Part shown: positions 1 to 7,270 of the stretch, in pieces
Layout of the letters: the number at the start of each line of letters is the position of its first letter
Position numbering within the stretch: the stretch's first letter is position 1
NCBI GenBank assembly: GCA_003550305.1
Contig: QKYT01000131.1
Span: forward strand, 214,468 to 228,123
From: Glomus cerebriforme
Lineage: Eukaryota; Glomeromycota; Glomeromycetes; Glomerales; Glomeraceae
DNA: 13,656 bases
Reading direction: 5' to 3'
The notes under the pieces: model-generated
What the model saw: only the letters and a program-made list of their open reading frames with translations
Told to the model about the DNA's origin: nothing
The model's database searches: none
Program-made: the position numbers and the translations under genes

Positions 1-1783
1 ATTGGGATTGGGATAAAACTGTAGTTTGGGATATATATTCTAATCTAGGAAGGAGGACTGTGTTGGTAAGATAGGTAACATGTTGGTGTAATAAAGCTTT
101 TTTCCGTAATGAAAAACAAAATTCAGNGACAATTTGTCGTAATTTTTTAATAGTACCAGACGGGTTGTTGTTAGCGTTGAAATAGACTCCAAGAATGCGT
201 TTAACTTGGCGTCGGGAGGCTGTTGTTATCNAAATGTCGGTATTATTGAGTTGTAACGTAAAAGTTTTGTTTTGAGCTTTGGTTATATTGGTCATGATTT
301 CATATTTATCGATATTAATTTGAATATCCGCAAAGTTATAAAACTTTAACGATATGGTGAGATATTTTTCTAGGTGTTCGAGAGAATGAGCGAACCACGT
401 TGTATCATCTAGATATCCAATGACTTTAGTGTCNAAATTGATTATTTNGTCCNAATCTATCCGGTTAATGTCTCTAATTTTGGTGATANGAATATGAAAA
501 TTTAAAGTGTTATCGAGAGATAAATTATTAATATATTCGAACATTGGATCATAGTATATGATCCATAATAATGGGGAGATGATTTCGCCTTGGTCAATTC
601 CTTGAAGGACTGAGTAGGCGGCGGAAAGTGAATTTGGTAAAATTATTTCATTCGAACGATTTGTGAATAAAAGTATAATTAAAATGATAAATTTGGATGG
701 GATTTTGATACGAGCAAGTGCTAGTCATAGTAACGAAAGATTCACTCTATCGTAAGCTTTACTGAAATCTTGGATGCCAATCCATAATGGTAATTTGTGT
801 GATTGACATTGTTCTATTATGTGGTTGATTATTTGGATGGGCTCGAACGTTGATTGACCTATAAGGCCAGCTCTATTGTTAAACTGTAAAATGTTATTGA
901 AAGAAAGACTTGTATTAAGTCTGGACGTTANTATTTTAACAAAAAGTTTCCGTAAGGTTTCCAAAAGGGTTATTGGTCGTGTGTTGTTTAATAAACCGTT
1001 AAAAGCTTTGGGTTTGGGAATAGGAAATATTAANGCCTGTGACCATGCTGAAGGGAAAATTTGAAATTTGAGTAGTTGATTGTAAAAATATAATATNTGC
1101 GTTAGTATAATTGGGTGAAGATTTTTAATGTCTTCATAACGAATTTGTGATTTTCCTGGAGCCTTATTATTTGGGCATGTTCTNAGAGTATAATTTAGTT
1201 CTTGTTCAGTAATTTCANGTAGNAGATTATTGTACCATTCTTGATTAATANGATTTGATGGGGTATAAATTCTTTGCCAATTATGAGGAATATCTGCTAT
1301 TGAAGTAAATATATGCCGTTGTTGTTGATTATTATTTCCTAAGGTTTGGAAATGTTTGATAGCTTCGCGTTCTATTATTTTTGGATCTTTGGTATAAGTA
1401 ATATTGTTATTGTCATCTAAATATTGNATTCGATCTAAATTGATACATTTGGGTTGTTTGTTAAGTAGTGAATTTATAAGTCGTCGTTGATTGTCTGTCA
1501 AATCATTGATANGTCGAGTAATATAAAACTCTATTTGTTGTTGTTCATNTTTAGAAAGTAAAGAATCTCTNANTGATTTTAGCGTANTAATAAAAGAATT
1601 GTATTGGGATTTCGTTAAAAGGAAATTTGATGGGGTGATTTTTTGGTCCCATTTCAGGATTGGTAGTTCTTTGTATGTTGTGTGTAATGTGGTGATGATT
1701 CTATGTATTTTTTTCCAGCCTGGGAACCAATTNTTTATCCAAGTTGATATGTCTATATTACCTATATTGGTAGTGTTGAACAT
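1..1783 (-). pseudogene. LINE ORF2, C-terminal half: reverse transcriptase, interrupted and cut by the window edge
   Basis: A reverse transcriptase of the LINE class. From 1783 the frame runs to TGA at 725-727, then stays open to position 2. Motifs in order: NNKAPGKSQI (about 1145-1185); [28 protein letters not shown]; motif A QDFSKAYDRV with catalytic Asp at 767-769; motif B LQGIDQGEIISPLLW (563-607); motif C YLDDTTWF with the two catalytic Asp codons at 404-409; and a downstream LGVYFN segment (about 182-193). All core catalytic residues are present. The TGA falls five codons after motif A and would remove the active site, so this copy is inactive unless the base call is wrong. The Met at 1783 is internal: once one 94-base repeat unit is discounted, the frame is continuous with the endonuclease ORF. 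A downstream RNase H domain, if any, lies outside the window. Confidence 0.9.
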
Positions 1784-1786
1784 TGA

Positions 1787-1976
1787 TTNAATATATTTAT
1801 TTTTGAAGTGTTTATTGGCTATTGAAAGTTCTATTATTCTATTATTAAGGTATCTGATGTTATATGGTATTTTAGATGTGTTNAATATATTTATTTTTGA
1901 AGTGTTTATTGGCTATTGAAAGTTCTATTATTCTATTATTAAGGTATCTGATGTTNTATGGTATTTTAGATGTGTT
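1787..1976 (-). repeat. 94-base direct tandem duplication in ORF2 that shifts the frame
   Basis: Bases 1790-1882 and 1884-1976 are the same 93-base sequence, apart from one N at 1956 in the second copy. A single N lies at 1883 between them and another N at 1789 before the first. The period is 94, not a multiple of three. It exactly accounts for the different frames of the endonuclease (codon phase of 2109) and the reverse transcriptase (phase of 725). Counting the unit once puts both in one frame, with open linker codons on each side. It may be a true recent duplication or an assembly overlap left unmerged. Confidence 0.95.
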
Positions 1977-2108
1977 GTTATCTTTGGGTGTGATTAATGG
2001 TAATCCTAGTTGTTTGGCNTTGTTGATTATGAATTCTAATTCACTATAGTATTTATTAATTTTTCTTTGTGTGTCTAATTGTATGTGTTCGTCGTGTAAT
2101 ATAAATTG

Positions 2109-3386
2109 CTAATTTGAGTCCAATAAGTTTTTGCACGAATCTTTATAATGTTGCCAATCATCTTTTTGTAGGTTTTTGTAATCTATAAAAGGTTTTTTCG
2201 CAGAATTTTTTGATGTCTGTTTGGGGTTAGCGAAATTAAAAAAATTATTATCAATTGTAATTGTTAGTAAAGAGTGATCCGTGTTGAGCGGAAGGTCGTC
2301 TGGATTTACGCATTGAGTATCTATTACGTGNGGAATTATGGAGGGAGATATAAAAATAAAATCTATACGNGNNNGCGTCNCTGCTTGATGACCATGGAAC
2401 GTTNACGGGACTTTGGTTAAAAATTTTTTTTGAACATCTATTAAGTGTGAGGTTTTTATTAAAGAAATAATTTTGTTTTTTAAAGGTTTTGAATAAGAAT
2501 TTAAACTGTTATTTTGTTTTTCTTGGTCTATGTTAAAGTCGCCTAAAATAATATGGTGGACATTATTTGTCGTATTAAGTAGGGATGAAAGGTGAGTTTG
2601 ACACTCTGTTGTTAGTGCTTGGGAGGATTTATCATCTTTGGCTGAAAGATATACACTTGTTAAACGTAGTATTTGATGATGTTTAAAAAATAAGTCTATA
2701 GTTAGTATACGTCCTTTGAAAGTTTGAATTTTGGAAATATGGTTTTGTAAAAAAGATTTAATTAGTATAGTGGTGCCACTTCCTATGTTTTTACCATTTG
2801 CATCATGGATGAAATGGATGATGGGCGTGAAGTTGCTCAGTAGAGGTAGTTCCATTGGTTTGGTTTTGTAATTGTTATTATTGTGTAATCCGGTTTCAGT
2901 TATACATAAGATGTCTAATTCTTGAATAGTGATTAATTCTAGTAAGTCATTGATTTTATGAATGAAGGCTTTTCGTATATTTAACGTTCCTATTTTGATA
3001 TCTTGTAGTAAAAAGTGTTGATTTAAAGCGTCCTTCTCTATATATTCCTGTAAGGATTTTCTTGTATAATTTTTTGAATTGTATGAGCGAGGTTTTTTGT
3101 GTTGGGATGTGTTATTGGTTAGTTTTATAAAGTTTTCGTTGATTGAAGATAACGATNTGGTTGTGTTTGAAGGGTTAGTCTCTATTGTTGGGTTAGAATC
3201 AGTATGGGGTGTCTTTTTAGAGGTGTCAGCTAATATAGTTCGAGTATAGTTAGTATTATTAATATATTTATTTNTCTCTATTGTTGGGTTAGAATCAGTA
3301 TGGGGTGTCTTTTTAGAGGTGTCAGCTAATATAGTTCGAGTATAGTTAGTATTATTAATATATTTATTTAAATTGTTGTCTGTCAT
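2109..3386 (-). CDS. LINE ORF2, N-terminal half: APE-type endonuclease
   Basis: This 425-residue reading frame carries a complete apurinic-endonuclease-like domain at about residues 130-373, the enzyme that nicks target DNA to start LINE integration. Expected catalytic motifs are all present: GTLNIRK (N136), ITETGL (E164), SVYLSA (Y246), LGDFNID (D283, N285), RIDFIF (R340, D342) and TDHSLL (D370, H371). Residues 7-70 contain a 32-residue segment twice in tandem, from the 96-base DNA repeat at 3179-3370. The start is the first ATG after three in-frame TAA codons. The TAG at 2109-2111 does not look like the native end. The same frame continues with LINE-linker-like sequence to the 94-base duplication at 1787-1976, beyond which the reverse transcriptase follows. 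So this is the front of an interrupted EN-RT polyprotein. Confidence 0.88.
   Translation of the reverse strand: MTDNNLNKYINNTNYTRTILADTSKKTPHTDSNPTIEXNKYINNTNYTRTILADTSKKTPHTDSNPTIETNPSNTTXSLSSINENFIKLTNNTSQHKKPRSYNSKNYTRKSLQEYIEKDALNQHFLLQDIKIGTLNIRKAFIHKINDLLELITIQELDILCITETGLHNNNNYKTKPMELPLLSNFTPIIHFIHDANGKNIGSGTTILIKSFLQNHISKIQTFKGRILTIDLFFKHHQILRLTSVYLSAKDDKSSQALTTECQTHLSSLLNTTNNVHHIILGDFNIDQEKQNNSLNSYSKPLKNKIISLIKTSHLIDVQKKFLTKVPXTFHGHQAXTXXRIDFIFISPSIIXHVIDTQCVNPDDLPLNTDHSLLTITIDNNFFNFANPKQTSKNSAKKPFIDYKNLQKDDWQHYKDSCKNLLDSN
3179..3370 (-). repeat. 96-base in-frame tandem duplication near the ORF2 N-terminus
   Basis: Bases 3179-3273 and 3275-3369 are 95-base copies with no visible difference, separated by one N at 3274 (the second copy is followed by A at 3370). 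The period of 96 keeps the frame and doubles a 32-residue Asn/Thr-rich segment ahead of the endonuclease domain. Its length, perfect identity and single-N seam match the 94-base duplication at 1787-1976, so a shared technical cause is likely. Confidence 0.95.
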
Positions 3387-3608
3387 TATTTATTAATAAT
3401 AGGTTGAGAATGAGGTGGATTAGAAGTTATTGTTGAAGCCAATCCAACTGCTCAAGTTTAACCAAGGCTTGGATTGTCGTGATGGGGTATATGTTTGAAT
3501 AGGGTCTGAGTCCGTATAAAATGCGTTTAAGTCCGAGGTTTGTTCATCTAGATCTGTGTCAGTTTGTACCGTTTCCATAAATTCTGTTGGTGTATCATCT
3601 TTGTANGC
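3387..3608 (-). other. Possible ORF1 C-terminal extension and ORF1-ORF2 junction
   Basis: Directly after the ORF1 stop (TGA, 3609-3611) the same frame continues for 62 codons (3423-3608) without a stop and ends at TAA 3420-3422. It includes acidic residues and a Trp-containing stretch (LNLSSWIG). The remaining 33 bases contain two more in-frame TAA codons (3390-3395), then ATA and the ORF2 ATG at 3384-3386. ORF1 and ORF2 therefore share one frame, separated by stops. Inference: the original ORF1 probably ended at 3420, giving about 788 residues, and ORF2 may be translated by reinitiation over the short gap. A real, shorter ORF1 ending at 3609 cannot be excluded. Confidence 0.55.
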
Positions 3609-5789
3609 TCAGTTTAGTTGCGAATTGGTGTTGGTGTCTGCAANCGTTGANTTNTAGTTTTCAGGATCTGAGTTTATTGACTGTAGTGAACCTACAGTAA
3701 ATTGGCNTTGGACGTTAGGGATTGATTTATTGAAATTTGCCAAGTAACCTTGTGTTGTGTCTTTTGNTNGAAATGAGTTATTTTTTTCTTTTTGGTTNNT
3801 GTCTTTTGGTGGTGAAGTTGAGNGANGTTTTCTTTGTTGGNGTNGTGTAGATTGCGTTTGTTGTATTNTAGGTGTGGATATGTTNAACTCTTCTATTTTG
3901 TGAATAGATATATCTAACTTAGTATGTAATTGTAAATTTGATTCTTTAACCGTTAGTATTTCTTTTGATAATTCTGAGTTTTGCTGCGTAACNGTTTGAA
4001 TTTGTTGTTGTAAGCCTTTAATAATATTTTGTTGTTTGTCCATNATGGATTTAAGTTGGGTGATTTCGTTTAGAATAGTGGATAAATCGTATTGTGANGA
4101 TTGTCTTGATGATGAGCCATGTTGATAAATTGGCATGGTAGCTATTTTGGTATTATTTGGTTTATTTGGGTTAAATTTACTGTTTAATGGTTTTGGAGTC
4201 TTTTGTATGACGTTATTAAATTTTTTGTCAGGATCATCAATTGTTAGATATTGGTGACGTGAGAAATTTTCTAAGGCTTTAACGAGTTGTTCAGATCTGT
4301 TNCACTTATTGTAGTTNTGNGAGGGNGATCCACAGACTNAACAAGATTGAGTTTGTGGGTGTAGTACATATAATGTTGACGATTCAAATTTGAGTTTTTT
4401 GTTNTTGTTGGTGTGATGTTCTGGTGCAACACGTAAAAATGCTGTTTTGGTTAGCCGTTTAGGATGAGTATTCGTAAAGGTGCAGGTTNGCGCTTGTAAT
4501 TTATTTAATANTNGTTCTAAATTGGNAGATGTTGCTGAAATGGGGATACCCGTAAGTTTGTAACAATATAGGGTTCTTCTTTTGTATTCGTCCGCTTGTG
4601 TTTCATTGGGTAGGATACGTAGTATGTAGNTTTCATATGGGATAGCCCATATGTCATTGGTCATTATGTTTTCCATTGATTTTCTAGAAGCGAATTCTAT
4701 TTTAATTTGTTTAAATGATGGTTTCTTCTTTGGAATATAGTTATTATATTCTTTGTTATAATTGTCAAATTTTGGTTTAACAATTTCTTCAAAGTGGTTG
4801 ATTGGACCTAATTCATCAACAATGTGGTTGATGATATTTTGATTGTTGATGTGAAAAGGAATATCCATTATGCGAATAGTATTTTGTCGTTTGTTTTCCC
4901 AAAATGGTTGTATAATATTGGTAAGATTTTCTTGATCGTAAATATAAAATTTAACATTTAATTCCTGTATAAGAATGTTGTAAATGGAGTTTCTGGTGTG
5001 TTGATCATTGAATAAGATTTTAACAATTTTGACTCCTTTGAAATTTTGTATCGCTAGAATTCCTGCAAAGTCTTTGTTAAATTTTTTGTTGAAAACGTGT
5101 CTGATTGCTGATTTCAATTCTGACAAAGAATTATGTTGGAACGTGCAAAGGGGGGCAAATGCTATAAATTGTCGGTGATTGGTGTTTAGTTGAACATCAG
5201 ATATGTCAATGATATCACTGTTTTGATCATCATTTACTGATTTGGAAGGTGGTTGAAAGTTTGATGATCGATCAATTGGGTTTGTGTTAAGTGTTACATG
5301 ATTAAAATCATGGCGTTTGGAAATAGGGGTGAGAATATTTCCGTTTTCTGAAGGATTTTCTGTAACTTTGTTTTTTCCTTTGACTTTGGTGTTAGAATTT
5401 TGAGTGGGTGCATGTAAGGAGTTTTGTAATGTGTTTTCAGGAAATGATTGAAGCTTTTCTAATGTGTCTTCTATGATATCCGTAATTCTATTATTGGTCA
5501 TGTGACTTTGATTATGGTTTGATATCGTTTCGTTTATGGTCATTTCTTGAGAAGAAGATGAAGCAATAATATTGTCTTCTGAATTAATATTATTTGTATG
5601 GTCTAAGTCCATATTGTCTTCTTCATTTGAAAGGTTGTTTATTTGTGGTTTATTTGTTGGAATACTGTATGTTGAAGAAATTATTTCTTCATCTATAGTT
5701 TTGGAAGTTTTGTTAGAATGTTGAATATTATTTGTTGGTGATAGGAAATGTTCTTGTGTTTGGCTATTTAAAATTTTTATTACATCCAA
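3609..5789 (-). CDS. LINE ORF1 protein: RRM-like RNA-binding regions, CCHC zinc knuckle, coiled coil
   Basis: This 726-residue protein is probably the nucleic-acid-binding partner that packages the LINE RNA. Residues 1-200 are low complexity, rich in Asn/Ser/Asp and probably disordered. An RRM-like region lies near 300-385 (RNP2-like IRIMDIP, RNP1-like KQIKIEFAS). A second possible one is near 408-455 (YKLTGIPIS, then a TAFLRVAP strand). A zinc knuckle follows: C483, C486, then codon 491 (CAN, His or Gln) and codon 496 (TGN, Cys or Trp), matching C-x2-C-x4-H-x4-C if the ambiguous bases allow. Residues 570-635 are Gln/Leu-rich and look like a coiled coil. The start ATG at 5789 is preceded in frame by a stop. 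The TGA at 3609-3611 may be a mutation, because the frame stays open for 62 more codons to TAA at 3420-3422. Domains were assigned by eye. Confidence 0.85.
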   Translation of the reverse strand: MDVIKILNSQTQEHFLSPTNNIQHSNKTSKTIDEEIISSTYSIPTNKPQINNLSNEEDNMDLDHTNNINSEDNIIASSSSQEMTINETISNHNQSHMTNNRITDIIEDTLEKLQSFPENTLQNSLHAPTQNSNTKVKGKNKVTENPSENGNILTPISKRHDFNHVTLNTNPIDRSSNFQPPSKSVNDDQNSDIIDISDVQLNTNHRQFIAFAPLCTFQHNSLSELKSAIRHVFNKKFNKDFAGILAIQNFKGVKIVKILFNDQHTRNSIYNILIQELNVKFYIYDQENLTNIIQPFWENKRQNTIRIMDIPFHINNQNIINHIVDELGPINHFEEIVKPKFDNYNKEYNNYIPKKKPSFKQIKIEFASRKSMENIMTNDIWAIPYEXYILRILPNETQADEYKRRTLYCYKLTGIPISATSXNLEXXLNKLQAXTCTFTNTHPKRLTKTAFLRVAPEHHTNXNKKLKFESSTLYVLHPQTQSCXVCGXPXXNYNKXNRSEQLVKALENFSRHQYLTIDDPDKKFNNVIQKTPKPLNSKFNPNKPNNTKIATMPIYQHGSSSRQXSQYDLSTILNEITQLKSXMDKQQNIIKGLQQQIQXVTQQNSELSKEILTVKESNLQLHTKLDISIHKIEEXNISTPXIQQTQSTXXQQRKXXSTSPPKDXNQKEKNNSFXXKDTTQGYLANFNKSIPNVQXQFTVGSLQSINSDPENXXSTXADTNTNSQLN

Positions 5790-5813
5790 ATTTTTGATTA
5801 CTTAATACTTATA

Positions 5814-5825
5814 AATCACGTGATT
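5814..5825. promoter_or_regulatory. Perfect 12-base palindrome with CACGTG core, upstream of ORF1
   Basis: AATCACGTGATT is self-complementary and contains the CACGTG E-box core bound in fungi by basic helix-loop-helix factors. It lies 25 bases upstream of the ORF1 ATG on the minus strand. Position fits an internal LINE promoter element or 5' leader, but a single site in AT-rich DNA is weak evidence for function. Confidence 0.3.
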
Positions 5826-5858
5826 CTGATAAATTGTCCAATAATCTTTCTATATTAT

Positions 5859-6024
5859 AATGACAAATGACCAAATGACAAATGATTGATGTCATTTGTC
5901 ATAATCCTAAATCATTTGGCANTTGTCATTTCGCAAATGATTCAAATGACAAATGCCAAAGGATTCATAATCCTTTGACCAAATGACTCATAATCCGAAA
6001 AATGGTCAAATGACCAGGTCATTT
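5859..6024. repeat. Nested palindromes built on CAAATGAC/GTCATTTG in the LINE upstream region
   Basis: Several inverted repeats are packed into about 165 bases. There is an 11-base pair at 5875-5885/5892-5902 (loop 6) and a 17-base pair at 5915-5931/5944-5960 (loop 12, one N in the left arm). An 8-base pair AAAGGATT/AATCCTTT flanks a 3-base loop at 5958-5976. An 8-base pair AAATGACC/GGTCATTT has a 1-base loop at 6008-6024. CATAATCC occurs three times (about 5900, 5966, 5989). The cluster ends about 70 bases upstream of the ORF1 ATG side and could form a folded 5' leader, a binding-site array or a separate foldback insertion. The ambiguous base at 5922 suggests it belongs to the same multi-copy sequence as the LINE. 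Confidence 0.8.
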
Positions 6025-6038
6025 CCGAACACTGGAAG

Positions 6039-6053
6039 AGACCCTTAGGGTCT
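6039..6053. repeat. Short perfect hairpin AGACCCT-T-AGGGTCT
   Basis: Seven-base arms flank one base. It directly follows the CAAATGAC palindromes and precedes a short AAT microsatellite (about 6064-6079). It may mark the outer edge of the LINE-associated sequence. No poly-T tract or other terminator feature accompanies it on a known transcript. Confidence 0.5.
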
Positions 6054-6157
6054 TTACTTTTTCTATTAATAATAATAATAGTTTTGCATAATAAATGTGA
6101 TAATTTTCAGCTGTAGATACTGTTTCTAGCCTTATTGATTATTATTACATATTCATT

Positions 6158-6660
6158 TTAAAGTCTGAAGCGGTGGTCATCAATTTGGAAAATTTTGTAA
6201 TGTGGATCACACAACAGGTCTGTGCTATAGATAAATTTCTCTTGAGATTTAAATGCGAAATAATCAATTACTTTTGTTATAGGAGTCCAAGAATCTTAAA
6301 TTTTTACAGAAGATAAGGAAGAGAAAATGAAAACTTGATGAGGATTTTGACTATATGGAGTCGTCATAACAACAGGACTAGCACTTACTGCTTTATATTC
6401 CTGGGATTATTTCTCGAAGCAAGAAATCACCATCAAGCATCAAATTTTCTGAAGGTGCCTTGGGTAAGAACTTCAAAAAATATCGTGTAGTGTAAATGGT
6501 TTGGAGTAGTTGTGGGATTACACATATTTTAAAAAAGATTATATTATTCATACCAATATAATTTCTTTCATAAGAAATTTCGAACAAGTAGTAGTCTGCA
6601 GTGATATGTATATAAACGTGGCTAGTCTTATTTTACATGTAGCCTTGTATAGAAACTTCA
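6158..6660 (-). pseudogene. Decayed hypothetical protein gene
   Basis: I do not recognise the family. Three pieces read as coding on the minus strand. From about 6654 to 6393, a frame with a stop in it contains VYIHITADYYLFEISYERN and then KFLPKAPSENLML...LLREIIPG. After a one-base shift near 6395-6405, a second frame runs from EYKAVSASPVVMTTPYS through HQVFIFSSLSSVKI to TAA at 6296-6298. The same frame then resumes as DSWTPITKVIDYF and ends HRFRL-TAA at 6158-6160. Balanced amino-acid composition (Trp, Cys, Pro, His) distinguishes this from random AT-rich ORFs. There is no good splice pair at the breaks, so I read it as a pseudogene. Sequencing errors are the alternative. No initiator Met was identified. 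Confidence 0.5.
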
Positions 6661-6789
6661 TGTATTCACTAGAAATTAATGTATAGGATGCTCTTATATT
6701 GGCTAAAATTAATAAAGAGAAAATCTTTTAATCTTTATCAAATTATTTTTGATTAAGGATTCACAGTAATAATGATATGGAATATAGAA

Positions 6790-7056
6790 ATGAATCAAAA
6801 ACCAATTTGTCATTATATAAGGTCAATTTCTCCAAAAAATAAAAAAAAAATTTCAAACCATGAAACTTGTACTGCTGCTATCAAACAACTGCAACATTTC
6901 AAACATAAGCGAAGATATAATAGAAGAAAGAAAAAATGAAGAAAAAATTTCATTACAGAAATTACTCAACTTGGTTTTACAGGAAAAGAAAAAGGGTCCA
7001 TGATTTCACAATTTCTTCATCAACTGATACAATTATATTCCTCTCCTCAAGAATGA
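6790..7056 (+). pseudogene. Hypothetical protein remnant with one internal TGA
   Basis: Family not recognised. From ATG at 6790 a 49-codon frame begins MNQKPICHYIRSISPKNKKK, passes a basic stretch (HKRRYNRRKKK) and meets TGA at 6937-6939. The same frame then continues for 38 codons (FITEITQLGFTGKEKGSMIS, then FLHQLIQLYSSPQE) to TGA at 7054-7056. The continuing codons look like protein sequence rather than AT-rich noise, which favours this frame over the overlapping one starting at 6936. It could be the first exon of a broken gene. It is transcribed away from the remnant at 6158-6660, about 130 bases apart. Confidence 0.4.
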
Positions 7057-7152
7057 GGGAAAATTGTACCATTGAGAAGTTCTGGGTATGTTCTTATATC
7101 ATTTCTTTTTTCTATAAGAACCAGTAGCTTGGTAAGCCATTTTGGTTATCCG

Positions 7153-7270
7153 TATTAGGAAACATGATAAAAACATCATTTCTATATTAGGAAACATGAC
7201 GAAAACATTAGGAAATATGCTACAAAATCATCATGTTGACATGATGAAAAGACATCATGATTCATGATGT
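7153..7270. repeat. ATTAGGAAACATGA-type short repeats and two hairpins
   Basis: A TATTAGGAAACATGA-like unit occurs at 7153 and 7185 and in a degraded form near 7207. It is followed by CATCATG/CATGATG arms (7229-7246, loop 4) and ACATCATG/CATGATGT arms (7252-7270, loop 3). This looks like local slippage or palindrome growth. No coding signal is seen from 7137 to 7635. Confidence 0.6.

Larger units (their letters stand above)
1..6053 (-). mobile_element. Non-LTR (LINE-type) retrotransposon, 3' end outside the window
   Basis: Seen: on the minus strand a palindrome-rich upstream region (about 5859-6053) is followed by ORF1 (RNA-binding, zinc knuckle, coiled coil; starts at 5789) and ORF2 (endonuclease then reverse transcriptase; starts at 3386 and is still open at position 2). 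There are no LTRs, integrase or protease. Known: this order, with an APE-type endonuclease, is that of two-ORF LINEs, which nick target DNA and prime reverse transcription there. The 3' end is beyond position 1, so tail, poly-A and target-site duplication cannot be seen. The 5' limit is uncertain: the last ambiguous base is at 5922 and the palindromes end near 6024-6053. ORF2 is interrupted in this copy, so it is not autonomous as written, although part of the damage may come from assembly. Confidence 0.9.

Noticed and set aside
876..1919. Plus-strand ORFs at 876-1064 and 1599-1919
   Set aside because: They lie antisense to the reverse transcriptase and its linker, which carry clear conserved motifs. 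The second owes part of its length to the 94-base duplication.
1783..2111. Programmed frameshifting or stop readthrough joining endonuclease and reverse transcriptase
   Set aside because: The frame change is fully explained by the 94-base duplication, and no slippery site is needed. The TAG is one of several stops that look like ordinary mutations.
725..3611. Alternative genetic code (TGA or TAG read as sense)
   Set aside because: Both TGA and TAG interrupt frames, other frames end normally, and the stops occur in elements expected to decay. Mutation is simpler.
5859..6024. CRISPR-like array
   Set aside because: The repeats are short, unevenly spaced and interleaved palindromes beside a eukaryotic retrotransposon. 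There are no regular spacers or cas genes.
6041..6050. CCCTTAGGG as a telomere-type repeat
   Set aside because: Only one copy, inside a short hairpin; no tandem array.
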